From: Bufo bufo
Taxonomy: Eukaryota; Chordata; Amphibia; Anura; Bufonidae
Assembly (NCBI RefSeq): GCF_905171765.1
Contig: NC_053389.1
Location: 782,198,772-782,262,771 of the forward strand
Direction of reading: 5' to 3'
DNA: 64,000 bases
Shown here: positions 45,301-57,222 of the stretch, piece after piece
Layout: each line of letters starts with the position of its first letter
Numbering within the stretch: the first letter of the stretch is position 1
Translations under genes and position numbers: made by a program
Notes under the pieces: model-generated
Seen by the model: only the letters and a program-made list of their open reading frames with translations
Databases searched by the model: none
What the model was told of the DNA's origin: nothing

Positions 45301-47090
45301 AGAGCTCAGCAAGAAGCCACCAAAATGTTCTTTTTTTTTTTTTACAAATAAAATATTTCTAAAAAAAATTGGGCCCCAGATTTCCTTGTCATAAAGACGG
45401 CATAAGCTTAGACTGGCTGTCTAGACCTGCACCAGATTTATCACAGTGTTTCTGGCTCCATGAATGTTGTGCAGGGACAGGCACTTTTCTCTGACTCTAT
45501 ACTTACATTCACACAGATATTTATGCCAGAATTGCACTACAAGTCTGCTGATATTTTGTAATGTATTTCTTTTCCCTTTATTGCTCCTATCTCCTGTTCT
45601 GGGCCGTGGTCACATGACCATGTCCATGCAGCTCTTTCTTCTTCCTTGTGATTTTATGTCCATGGGCGGGGCAGTGATAGGGGTATGTCTATGTAACTAG
45701 CTGGGTGGGAGGAGCTATACACTAGATGGGCATTGTTAGAGGAAGGAGATGTGCTTTGGTTGGAGGAAGTGCTACATACAGGATAGAAACAACAAATCAA
45801 AGTGATTGGTTTATATTATGAAAACGGGTCATGAGAGTTCAAAGTAAAAAAAAAAAAAAGCATGGGAAAATTGGAAACTTGTTAAGCATCTACATGAACA
45901 TATCTGTTAAACACCATAGTAATCCCAGAAAACCCATTTAAACACACCAATAATTAAATTTTAAGCACATAATTCTCCTTTTGAGCTGGGAACATGCCTA
46001 CCAGATCCAATCCCTCCCCTAATAGTGCAGGCAACAAACCCCATATCAGTGACCGCCAGCCACAGTGCCCACCAGGGGCAACCAGTGGGCGCTCGAGTGG
46101 TTGTCATGGTCGGGCATAAATTGGCAGCCTGTGGCTAGCCACACCGTGGGGGTTGCACTCTTATAGTATGGACTTCATTACAAACACTCCTCTAGATGTG
46201 TAGTAAGTGTGGTGGTTATTTGTTCCCTCTGCTTCATTTCTGTCAATTTCCCCAGACACAGTTCATGGTCATGTGTAGACTGCGGCACTGCTATTTCATA
46301 AGTCTTTATTATGTATTATTATTTTATATTATTTGCTTTTTTTCTTTACTTTAATTCCAATTCCATTTTGTGTTTTGTAGTCCAATATCCATTGGCAATT
46401 TTCCTCTGTCTGTTTTCCAGCCTGTAGAATGAATCCTGCCATTAACGGATTTCATAAAGAAAGGAGCATTTGATCGATAACTCATCGTTGTGTCCCACAG
46501 CTGAGAATTACAAGTGCTTTGCTCTAACTATAAGGAAGCATGATTGACAGATGTATTTTTAGAGATTACACCTTTACTGTAGATTAAAGTTAACTGAAGT
46601 TTAAAAAGTTTAAAAAGCTCTGTGGGGCTGTTGAGTGCTGCTATCTCCAGCAATCCCATAAAGTTGCAAGGAGCTGATCCATTCAAACAGAGCATGAGCC
46701 CCTGTTTTTGTGATCGGCAAGGATCCCAGTGGTCTGACCCCTTATCATATGGACGTTGTCTTCATGGGACAACCGTTTACATTGGTTTTGTCATGGAGCA
46801 GAGCAACCATATCTCCATTCCCAGCTATTTTTGATCTGGTGCCCAATCATTTAACATTATCCAGAGTTATAAAAACCAGGCCAACTAGGGTCATCTAACT
46901 TCTGGGGTCATCTGAGTACCTTGATCCTAATTTAAGTTGTGGAAGCTTCTATAAGTGAATTGTGCCATCTAGTTGGTATGAGTATCATATGAATAGAACC
47001 ATAGCAACCTCATAGAGACAAATGTATACCTGGAGAGGGGCGGCAACACGCCACTTTGACTTGATGAAGCTATTTAGATAAGGGGCTAAG
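45301..47090. other. No gene recognised
   Basis: Mixed AT-rich sequence. Short frames show no domain. Nothing was supported up to the TSD of the hAT at 47091. Confidence 0.5.
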
Positions 47091-47389
47091 ACAGCAAATA
47101 GAGTTGAGCGAACACCTGGATGTTCGGGTTCGAGAAGTCCGGCCGAACTTCCCGGAAATGTTCGGGTTCGGGATCCGAACCCGACCCGAACTTCGTCCCG
47201 AACCCGAACCCCATTGAAGTCAATGGGGACCCGAACTTTTCGGCACTAAAAAGGCTGTAAAACAGCCCAGGAAAGAGCTAGAGGGCTGCAAAAGGCAGCA
47301 ACATGTAGGTAAATCCCCTGCAAACAAATGTGGATAGGGAAATAAATTAAAATAAAAATAAAAAAAATAAAAATTAACCAATATCAATT

Positions 47390-48828
47390 GGACAGAGGTC
47401 CCATAGCAGAGAATCTGGCTTCACGTCAGCAGAGAATCAGTCTCTTCATGCCATAGCAGAGAATCTGGCTTCATGTCAGCAGAGAATCAGTCTTCACGTC
47501 ACCCACCATTGGAACAGGCCACTGTCATATTTAGGCCCAGGCACCCAGGCAGAGGAGAGAGGTCCCGTAACAGAGAATCTGGCTTCATGTCAGCAGAGAA
47601 TCAGTCTTCATGTCATAGCAGAGAATCAGGCTTCACGTCACCCACCACTGGAACAGGCCACTGTCACATATTTAGGCCCCGGCACCCAGACAGAGGAGAG
47701 AGGTCCCGTAACAGAGAATCTGGCTTCATGTCAGCACAGAATCAGTCTTCATGTTATAGCAGAGAATCAGGCTTCACGTCACCCACCACTGGAACAGGCC
47801 ACTGTCACATATTTAGGCCCAGGCACCCAGGCAGAGGAGAGAGGTCCCGTAACAGAGAATCTGCCTTCATGTCAGCAGAGAATCAGTCTTCATGTCATAG
47901 CAGAGAATCAGGCTTCACGTCACCCACCACTGGAACAGGCCACTGTCACATATTTAGGCCCCGCACCCAGACAGAGGAGAGAGGTCCCGTAACAGAGAAT
48001 CTGGCTTCATGTCATCACAGAATCAGTCTTCATGTCATAGCAGAGAATCAGGCTTCACGTCACCCACCACTGGAACAGGCCACTGTCAGATATTTAGGCC
48101 CAGGCACCCAGGCAGAGGAGAGAGGTCCCGTAACAGAGAATCTGCCTTCATGTCAGCAGAGAATCAGTCTTCATGTCATAGCAGAGAATCAGGCTTCACG
48201 TCACCCACCACTGGAACAGGCCACTGTCACATATTTAGGCCCCGGCACCCAGACAGAGGAGAGAGGTCCCGTAACAGAGAATCTGGCTTCATGTCAGCAC
48301 AGAATCAGTCTTCATGTCATAGCAGAGAATCAGGCTTCACGTCACCCACCACTGGAACAGGCCACTGTCACATATTTAGGCCCAGGCACCCAGGCAGAGG
48401 AGAGAAGTCCCGTAACAGAGAATCTGCCTTCATGTCAGCAGAGAATCAGTCTTCATGTCATAGCAGAGAATCAGGCTTCACGTAACCCACCACTGGAACA
48501 CGCCACTGTCACATATTTAGGCCCCGGCACCCAGACAGAGGAGAGAGGTCCCGTAACAGAGAATCTGGCTTCATGTCAGCACAGAATCAGTCTTCATGTC
48601 ATAGCAGAGAATCAGGCTTCACGTCACCCACCACTGGAACAGGCCACTGTCACATATTTAGGCCCAGGCACCCAGGCAGAGGAGAGAGGTCCCGTAACAG
48701 AGAATCTGGCTTCATGTCAGCAGAGAATCAGTCTTCATGTCATAGCAGAGAATCAGGCTTCACGCCACCCACCACTGGAACAGGCCACTGTCACATATTT
48801 AGGCCCCGGCACCCAGACAGAAAAGAGG
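47390..48828. repeat. 141-bp satellite with dimeric higher-order structure
   Basis: About ten units with 'ggtcccgtaacagagaatct' recurring every ~141 bases from 47561 to 48690. Two variants alternate strictly: one has 'caggcacccaggcagag', the other 'cggcacccagacagag' (once 'ccgcaccc'). The following 'agcagagaat' or 'agcacagaat' co-varies with them in most units. Because 141 is a multiple of three, a 484-codon plus frame stays open; it is not a gene. Confidence 0.93.
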
Positions 48829-48944
48829 TTCATTCAACTTTGGGTTGCCCCGCAATATAATGGTAAAATGAAAATAAAAATAGGATTGAATGAGGAACTG
48901 CCCTGGAGTACAATAATATATTGTTAAGGGGAGGTAGTTAATGT

Positions 48945-51900
48945 CTAATCTGCACAAGGGATGACCAGGTCCTGTGGGATCCATGCCTGGTTCATTTTTA
49001 TGAACGTCAGCTTGTCCACATTGGCTGTAGACATGCGGCTGCGTTTGTCTGTAATGACGCCCCCTGCCGTGCTGAATACACGTTCAGACAAAACGCTGGC
49101 CGCCGGGCAGGACAGCACCTCCAAGGCATAAAAGGCTAGCTCTGGCCACGTGGACAATTTGGAGACCCAGAAGTTGAATGGGGCCAAACCATCAGTCAGT
49201 ACGTGGAGGGGTGTGCACAGGTACTGTTCCACCATGTTATTGAAATGTTGCCTCCTGCTAACACGTTCCGTATCAGGTGGTGGTGCAGTTAGCTGTGGCG
49301 TGGTGACAAAACTTTGCCACATCTCTGCCATGCTAACCCTGCCCTCAGAGGAGCTGGCCGTGACACAGCTGCGTTGGCGACCTCTTGCTCCTCCTCTGCC
49401 TTCGCCTTGGGCTTCCACTGGTTCCCCTGTGACATTTGGGAATGCTCTCAGTAGCGCGTCTACCAACGTGCGCTTGTACTCGCGCATCTTCCTATCACAC
49501 TCCAGTGTAGGAAGTAAGGTGGGCACATTGTCTTTGTACCGGGGATCCAGCAGGGTGGCAACCCAGTAGTCTGCACACGTTAAAATGTGGACAACTCTGC
49601 TGTCGTTGTGCAGGCATTGCAGCATGTAGTCGCTCATGTGTGCCAGGCTGCCCAGAGGTAAGGACAAGCTGTCCTCTGTGGGAGGCGTATCGTCATCGTC
49701 CTGTGTTTCCCCCCAGCCACGCACCAGTGATGGGCCCGAGCTGCGTTGGGTGCCAGCCCGCTGTGAACCTGCTTCATCCTCATCCTACTCCACCTCCTCC
49801 TCATCCTCGTCCTCCTCGTCCTCCAGTAGTGGGCCCTGTCTGGCCACATTTGTACCTGGCCTCTGCTGTTGCAAAAAACCTCCCTCTGAGTCACTTCGAA
49901 TAGACTGGCCTGAAAGTGCTAAAAATGACCCCTCTTCCTCCTCTTCCTCCTGGGCCACCTCCTCTTCCATCATCGCCCTAAGTGTTTTCTCAAGGAGACA
50001 TAGAAGTGGTATTGTAACGCTGATAACGGCGTCATCGCCACTGGCGCAACAGGGCACACAGGTCTCGCATGGAGGCCCAGTGCGACTGACCCGTGCGTGC
50101 TGCAGCTGAAACTCCACTATGGCCTGCTGCTGCTCGCACAGTCTGTCCAGCATGTGCAAGGTGGAGTTCCACCTGGTGGGCACGTCGCATATGAGGCGGT
50201 GAACGGGAAGGCCGAAGTTACGCTGTAGCGCAGACAGGCGAGCAGTGGCAGGGTGTGAACACCGGAAGCGCGAACAGACGGCCCGCACTTTATGCAGCAG
50301 CTTTGACATGTCGGGGTAGTTGTGAATGAACTTCTGCACCACCAAATTCAGCACATGCGCCAGGCAAGGGATGTGCGTCAAACCGGCTAGTCCCAGAGCT
50401 GCAACGAGATTTCGCCCATTATCGCACACCACCAGGCCGGGCTTGAGGCTCACCGGCAGCAACCACTCGTCGGTCTGTTGTTCTATACCCCGCCACAACT
50501 CCTGTGCGGTGTGGGGCCTGTCCCCCAAACATATGAGTTTCAGAACGGCCTGCTGACGTTTACCCCGGGCTGTGCTGAAGTTTGTGGTGAAGGTGTGTGG
50601 CTGACTGGATGAGCAGGTGGAAGAAGAGGAGGAGGAAGCTGAGTAGGAGGAGGAGGAGACAGGAGGCAAAGAATGTTGCCCTGCGATCCTTGGCGGCGGA
50701 AGGACGTGCGCCAAACAGCTCTCCGCCTGGGGCCCAGCCGCCACTACATTTACCCAGTGTGCAGTTAGGGAGATATAGCGTCCCTGGCCGTGCTTACTGG
50801 TCAACGTATCTGTGGTTAGGTGGACCTTGCCACAGATGGCGTTGCGCAGTGCACACTTGATTTTATCGGATACTTGGTTGTGCAGAGAAGGCACTGCTCT
50901 CTTGGAGAAGTAGTGCCGGCTGGGAACAACATACTGTGGGACAGCAAGCGACATGAGCTGTTTGAAGCTGTGTGTGTCCACCAGCCTAAATGACAGCATT
51001 TCATAGGCCAGCTGGCATTCAGGGCCAGGGGTCGAGGGTGGCTAGGTGGGAATTTACGCTTTCTCTCAAATGTTTGTGAGATGGAGAGCTGAACGCTGCC
51101 GTGTGACATGGTTGAGATGCTTGGTGACGCAGGTGATGGTGTTGGTGGTACATCCCATGTTTGCTGGGCGGCAAGTGCCAACGTTCCTCCAGAGGCGGAG
51201 GAAGAGGCCGAGGCGGCGGCAGCAGCAGAAGAGGCCGAGGCGGCAGCAGCAGAAGAGGTAGCAGGGGGAGCCTGAGTGACTTCCTTGTTTTTAAGGTGTT
51301 TACTCCACTGCAGTTCATGCTTTGCATGCAGGTGCCTGGTCATGCAGGTTGTGCTAAGGTTCAGAACGTTAATGCCTCGCTTCAGGCTCTGATGGCACAG
51401 CGTGCAAACCACTCGGGTCTTGTCGTCAGCACATTGTTTGAAAAAGTGCCATGCCAGGGAACTCCTTGAAGCTGCCTTTGGGGTGCTCGGTCCCAGATGG
51501 CGGCAGTCAGTAGCAGGCGGAGTCTCTTGGCGGCGGGTGTTTTGCCTTTGCCCACTGCTCCCTCTTTTGCTACGCTGTTGGCTCGGTCTCACCACTGCCT
51601 CTTCCTCTGAACTGTGAAAGTCAGTGGCACGACCTTCATTCCATGTGGGGTCTAGGACCTCATCGTCCCCTGAATCGTCTTCCACCCAGTCTTGATCCCT
51701 GACCTCCTGTTCAGTCTGCACACTGCAGAAAAACGCAGCAGTTGGCACCTGTGTTTCGTCATCATCAGAGACGTGCTGAGGTGGTATTCCCATGTCCTCA
51801 TCATCAGGAAACAAAAGTGGTTGTGCGTTAGTGCATTCTATCTCTTCCACCCCTGGGGAAGGGCTAGGTGGATGCCCTTGTTAAACCCTGCCAGCAGAGT

Positions 51901-52300
51901 CTTCAAACAGCATAAGAGACTGCTGCATAACTTGAGGCTCAGACAGTTTCCCTGATATGCATGGGGGTGATGTGACAGACTGATGGGCTTGGTTTTCATG
52001 CGCCATCTGTGCGCTTTCTGCAGAAGACTGGGTGGGAGATAATGTGAACGTGCTGGATGCACTGTCGGCCACCCAATTGACTAATGCCTGTACCTGCTCA
52101 GGCCTTACCATCCTTAGAACGGCATTGGGCCCCACCAAATATGGCTGTAAATTCTGGCGGCTACTGGGACCTGAGGTAGTTGAAACACTAGGACGTGTGG
52201 CTGTCGTAGAACGGCCACGTCCTCTCCCAGCACCAGAGGGTCCACTAACACCACCTCGACCATGTCCACGTCCGCGTCCCTTACTAGATGTTTTCCTCAT
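48945..52300 (-). pseudogene. hAT transposase with BED finger, nearly intact (family 1 copy 2)
   Basis: About 1,115 codons on minus with only three lesions found: TAA at 51881-51883, a small deletion near 51000-51015 that shifts the frame (copy 1 keeps the missing bases), and TAG at 49785-49787. Domains: Gly/Arg-rich N-terminus (about 1-45), acidic region, BED finger (WHFFKQCADDKTRVVCTLC...TRHLHAKH, about 51450-51320). The catalytic core starts with HLTTDTLTSKHGQG (about 50810), where copy 1 has DTWTS, so the conserved Trp is changed. Then LVVCDNGRNL (about 50420), CLAHVLNL (about 50350), RWNSTLHML (about 50170), an acidic tract (about 49800), YWVATLLDPRYKD (about 49560) and the dimerisation domain CPAASVLSERVFSTAGG...LTFIKMN (about 49110-48990). 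It would bind its TIRs and excise the element; this copy should be inactive. Confidence 0.92.
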
Positions 52301-52379
52301 TGTTACCGTTCACCACAATAAGAAAAATATTATTCGGGCCAATGTATTGAATTAAAATTCAGGTCTTTTTTTTTACAGA

Positions 52380-53060
52380 CACCTAACACTATCTCTCTAT
52401 CTATTTAGGTACCATATTAGACTAATACAGGCACACCAGTAATGACAGATTTAGCTGAATATAAATGTGAGGCCTATTTTTTAGGCGCTGGGTGACAGGT
52501 ATACGTTTAATCACAGAATTAGACTTGGATCTGCACTGTAGCGTGTCTGTTAAGTTTTTGAGAATGACCCTATCAGCACCTTGAATCTAATATACCCTTT
52601 TAGGGATAGATTTAAAGTAGGCCTGATATAGCAGAAACTACTAATTTTGAGAATTGCAAATTTGGGAATTGTTTTTCAACCCAGAACAAAAACTGTGCTT
52701 TGACGGTCACAAACAATAACTTGACCAGCTAAAACACTACAGATTTGGTTGAATATAAATGTGAGGCCTATTTTTTAGGCGCTGGGTGACAGGCTCAACT
52801 TACCCCTGATGTAGTATATGTCCAAAAAATAACCACACTATTGATGGTTAAATGCACTTGGGGGACAGGCTCAGCTTGCCCCTGATGTAGTATATGGCCA
52901 AAAAATAACCACACTATTGATGGTTAAATGCACTTGATGAAAGCTTGACCCTGATGTAGGATATAGCAAAAAATAACAACACTATTGATGGTTAAATGTA
53001 CTTGGTGGTAGCTTGTGCTGGCGCACCACAAGCCACAAAATGGCCGCCGATCACCCCAGA
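52380..53060. repeat. Subterminal repeats of hAT family 1
   Basis: 'ttagctgaatataaatgtgaggcctattttttaggc' type text occurs at 52450 and 52748. 'aataaccacactattgatggttaaatg' occurs three to four times between 52830 and 53000, with 'ccctgatgtag'. Non-coding, on the promoter side of the transposase. Confidence 0.8.
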
Positions 53061-53529
53061 AAAAAGTGATATAAAAACGCTCTGGGCAGCCTAAAAACAC
53101 TGAGCAATTGAATAGCAGCAGTTCAATGATCCACAGCTGTAGATCGATCACTGAATGAAGTCTTTTGGAGGAGTTAATCTGCCTAATCTCGCCCTAACGT
53201 CGCAGCTGCAACCTCTCCCTACGCTTGTATCAGCAGAGTGACGTGCAGCGCTATGTGACCCAAGCTTAAATAGAGGCTGGGTCACATGCTGCACTGGCCA
53301 ATCACAGCCATGCCAATAGTAGGCAAGGCTGTGATGGCCTCTTGGGGCAAGTAGTATAATGCTTGTTGATTGGCTGCTTTGCAGCCTTTCAAAAAGCGCC
53401 AAGAAAGCGCCGAACACCGAACCCGGACTTTTACGAAAATGTTCGGGTTCGGGTCCGTGTCACGGACACCCCAAAATTCGGTACGAACCCGAACTATACA
53501 GTTCGGGTTCGCTCATCCCTAACAGCAAA

Positions 53530-53985
53530 CTGAACCTTTGTGGATGGATTCTTTAATAATCATCAATTCTGTTACTAAATTAAGTCATTCAGTATAACTT
53601 ATTGGTAAATTTGGCTAAAAAGAAGGAGCTTGTTGCTGGATTGAGAAATTGAGTTCCTCCATCTGCTGTTTCACTCTGCATTTCTAGAAGCACAACTTAC
53701 ACATACGAACAGAGGTACATTAGACACGGTGAAACAATAGCCCTCTGGGCCAAAATAAAAGAAACCATGTACAATACTGGTGCCTCCTTACATGTCATAT
53801 GGTTATTTAGACCTCCTCTAGCACTAGGGTCCAGGTGTGACTATCAGGGTTTCCACATATGTAACTCCTCCCCCTATAGCAACACCACTAGGAAGATGGT
53901 AAAGGACTCCAACACTATCAGGACTGTAGTGAAATCAGGAGGAAACAAGGAAATATGTTTGGCCTAATTTGAGTTGAATTATTTT
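53530..53985. other. No gene recognised
   Basis: Nothing supported between the hAT element and the next MITE. Confidence 0.5.
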
Positions 53986-54484
53986 TAGTGCTGAGTGAAT
54001 CGAAGTATTCAAAGTGGAATTTGATCAAAATTTCCGGAGAAATTTGATTCACCGCAAAGCCGAATTTCCTTGAGCCTAATGATAATGAATACATTTTCCC
54101 TGAAATGGCGGAAAAAAATACATACTCACCTCATCCATTTGCACCATCTTGATTGCGAGATTTCGCATGGTGTCTTCAATGAAGATGGCGATGGCGGCCT
54201 CTTCGTGCACAAATGGATGAGGTGAGTATGTATTTTTTTACGCCATTTCATGAAAAATTCGGATCTACCCCTGGAAGCTCTCAATGTTAATTTCAGATGC
54301 CGCGATCAGCAATGAACGCGCCATCTGAGGGGTTCAATGACGGGAGGCAACGTGATCACCGTTCCCCATCATTACATACAAAGAAATGCGCTTTGTGATG
54401 AAGTAATTCACCATGAAGCAAATTTCTTTGTGAAATTCGACAAAGCAGGTGAATAGAATTTTTCAGAACTTCGCTGATCTCTAA
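53986..54484. mobile_element. hAT-type MITE
   Basis: Ends TAGTGCTGAGTGAATCGAAG and 'cttcgctgatctcta' are inverted relatives of the 'tagagatgagcgaa' TIR. The interior has the inverted pair 'catactcacctcatccattt' and 'aaatggatgaggtgagtatg' (54121-54230). Flanking octamers differ at three positions, so the TSD is only suggestive. Confidence 0.7.
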
Positions 54485-54808
54485 TTCTAAAGTAAAAAAT
54501 TGGACATTTCTCAAAGTTGACAACCAATTAGGGAAATGTAATGTTTACCTGCCCTCCTTTACAACAAAGTACAATATCCCATCAGTTATCAGTGAAGGAA
54601 ATGAAACAAATGTATTATTAGAGATTAGCAGATTTCCTATTGGTATGAGATTCGATTTGGTCCAATTAAATTTGACCCAAATCAAAAGTGTCCCAGTTTC
54701 CCAGAAAAATCATGTATGGCACTCTAGGGTCTCCTAGGACTGTACCAAACCCTTATTAGGTCTTTAACCCTAACCCAGTATTTGTAATGACAAAGAGACA
54801 GTGACATA
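54485..54808. other. No gene recognised
   Basis: Nothing recognised between the hAT MITE and the Tc1 element. Confidence 0.5.
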
Positions 54809-54810
54809 TA

Positions 54811-55860
54811 CACTCACCTAAAGAATTATTAGGAACACCATACTAATACGGTCTTGGACCCCCTTTTGCCTTCAGAACTGCCTTAATTCTACGTGGCATT
54901 GATTCAACAAGGTGCTGATAGCATTCTTTAGAAATGTTGGCCCATATTGATAGGATAGCATCTTGCAGTCGATGGAGATTTGAGGGATGCACATCCAGGG
55001 CACGAAGCTCCCGTTCCCCCACATCCCAAAGATGCTCTATTGGGTTGAGATCTGGTGACTGTGGGGGCCATTTTAGTACAGTGAACTCATTGTCATGTTC
55101 AAGAAACCAATTTGAAATGATTCGAGCTTTGTGACATGGTGCATTATCCTGCTGGAAGTAGCCATCAGAGGATGGATACATGTTCTCATTCTGTTTACGC
55201 CAAATTCGGACTCTACCATTTGAATGTCTCAACAGAAATCAAGACTCATCAGACCAGGCAACATTTTTCCAGTCTTCAACAGTCCAATTTTGGTGAGCTT
55301 GTGCAAATTGTAGCCTCTTTTTCCTATTTGTAGTGGAGATGAGTGGTACCCGGTGGGGTCTTCTGCTGTTGTAGCCCATACACCTCAAGGTTGTGCAAGT
55401 TGTGACTTCGCAAATGCTTTGCTGCATACCTCTGTTGTAACGAGTGGTTATTTCAGTCAACGTTGCTCTTCTATCAGCTTGAATCAGTCGGCCCATTCTC
55501 CTCTGACCTCCAACATCCACAAGGCATTTTTGCCCACAGGACTGCCACATACTGGATGTTTTTCCCTTTTCACACCATTCTTTGTAAACCCTAGAAATGG
55601 TTGTGCGTGAAAATCCCAGTAACTGAGCAGATTGTGAAATACTCAGACCGGCCCGTCTGGCACCAACAACCATGCCACGCTCAAAATTGTTTAAATCACC
55701 TTTCTTTCCCATTCTGACATTCAGTTTGGAGTTCAGGAGATTGTCTTGACCAGGACCACACCCCTAAATGCATTGAAGCAACTGCCATGTGATTGGTTGA
55801 CTAGATAATTGCATTAATGAGAAATAAAACAGGTGTTCCTAATAATTCTTTAGGTGAGTG
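54811..55860 (-). mobile_element. Tc1/mariner transposon (DD36E-type), internally deleted
   Basis: TIRs CACTCACCTAAAGAATTATT (54811) and its complement ending at 55860, flanked by TA (54809-54810 and 55861-55862). Length is 1,050 bp. The transposase is on minus. Confidence 0.92.
54843..55712 (-). pseudogene. Tc1/mariner transposase, one stop and an internal deletion
   Basis: Frame of 289 codons from 55712 with one stop, TGA at 55239-55241. It probably arose from CGA by CpG decay, just after the first catalytic D in SDES. N-terminal helix-turn-helix: LSISQSAQLLGFSRTTISRVYKEW. Second D in FQQDNAPCH, E in SPDLNPIEHLW. I count 36 residues between them, so DD36E, a spacing I recall for the Incomer group. 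Between NENMYPS and SDGYFQQDN the usual 45-55 residues with the GGGVMVWG-type strand are missing although the frame is kept, suggesting a deletion at a short repeat. This copy cannot be an active enzyme. Confidence 0.88.
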
Positions 55861-55862
55861 TA

Positions 55863-57222
55863 TGTCTACGGGTAAATGGATGGTAGACGAAGGTAACAAA
55901 CAACCTGTGTGACTTTAATACTTTTTTAAAATTAAAAAAAAATTGTCCGAACTTTAGCCATTTTTTTGGGGCAGATGTCTTCTGGAGTTTATACACTTGC
56001 AGTCGTATTGGAAGAAGTAATAGCTCTTCTTAAAACCTGAGGCACACTAGCTTGTGATCAGCTGAATATTATAAGAACCTTTGAAATATTTGTTATTACA
56101 AAAAGGTCAATTGGACACTAGAGAACGCAGGTTACGCACACTAATCTGAAATGATTTCCCAAATATTTTTTTTAACTGTCATACTAACCAATATATCAGG
56201 CGGCACACTATCAGCTCCAAGATTGATATTGTGAAAGATTTTTTTTTTTTTAATTGTTAGTGATTTGATGGGGATTGTAGTGATTTACATTAATAATAAA
56301 TTGAGTTGTATGGCTTTAAATTCTGCTGAAACTTTAAACAACATCATGGTTGCAACACTCCCTGAGGCAGCCTGCATGTCTGTGATTGTAAGCTATGTTA
56401 TGAAGATTAGAATTATTCACATTAATAATAAATTTAGGCAGTGAAAATGTCATCACGTCTGGCCTTGTCAATCAAAGGTCCCAACAGTTTCAGTAAGAGC
56501 AGAGCTGCAAGGAGTAATGGCAACGCCCCCATTGCTCCTAGAGGCTCATTTTTTATATATTAAAATAAAAATTTTCTCAGCAAAGGTATGAACATGGGAC
56601 CAGCACAGATGCTTTCTGCTGCCAACACACATGCAACACTTCAGCAAGTTTTTTAGGTACAAATCTGCTGACAGATGGACTTTAAATACTGCAGACTAGG
56701 AGTCTGAAAAATGACTCACAAAATCAGCCTTCCTGAGGCAGCCTGAATAAGTTACACAATATGGCACACTGATTCCTGTCTCTAAAACTTTCTATCTGGG
56801 AATTATTATTAAATCTAACTAGCTATTGCCTTCTCTTCACCATGAAATAAACTCTTTGATACTAAACTTGGTATATTCTGTGTTTTAAGATCTCTTCTCT
56901 CTATCTAACAGATGTGCTATCCCTCCAATGTACAAGTCCAGAAAAACATGGCCGATCCTGTCCATGATTTTATATACTGAGTATGACACATCCAATGACC
57001 TCACAAATCCCAAAAACTTCAGATTCATTGGAAACCAAAGTGTTTGAGAAATTTGCAACAAATTTGTTTACAATCGATTCAATCATTTCTACTTACCATG
57101 TACGCAAGTCAGGGAGTGAAATTACTGGTAATTGGTGGCATGGAGTAAAAAAATAAGTGAGCAGATTTAAAACAGGTGGGAAATCTAAATTGGAATGTTT
57201 CTGTTGCATCAAATATAACATA
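55863..57222. other. No gene recognised
   Basis: AT-rich, old-looking sequence. No tandem repeat, TIR or domain was seen. Confidence 0.5.

Larger units (their letters stand above)
47099..53521 (-). mobile_element. Complete BED-hAT transposon, family 1 copy 2
   Basis: Left TIR TAGAGTTGAGCGAACACC (47099) and right TIR ending 'gttcgctcatcccta' (53521) are inverted relatives. Both continue into 'gttcgggttcg' text. The flanks carry the perfect 8-bp repeat ACAGCAAA (47091-47098 and 53522-53529). Length is 6,423 bp. Contents in plus order: TIR region, 141-bp satellite (47390-48828), transposase gene on minus (48945-52300), AT-rich subterminal repeats (52380-53000), GC-richer promoter-side end and TIR. 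Being complete with a perfect TSD, it is the reference copy for the family. Confidence 0.93.

Noticed and set aside
47473..48927. 484-codon plus frame with 47-residue repeats
   Set aside because: Product of a 141-bp satellite (141 = 3 x 47). The frame changes partway through the array, and it lies antisense next to a known transposase gene.
53978..54492. 8-bp target duplication around the hAT MITE
   Set aside because: Octamers ATTATTTT and ATTCTAAA agree at only five positions.
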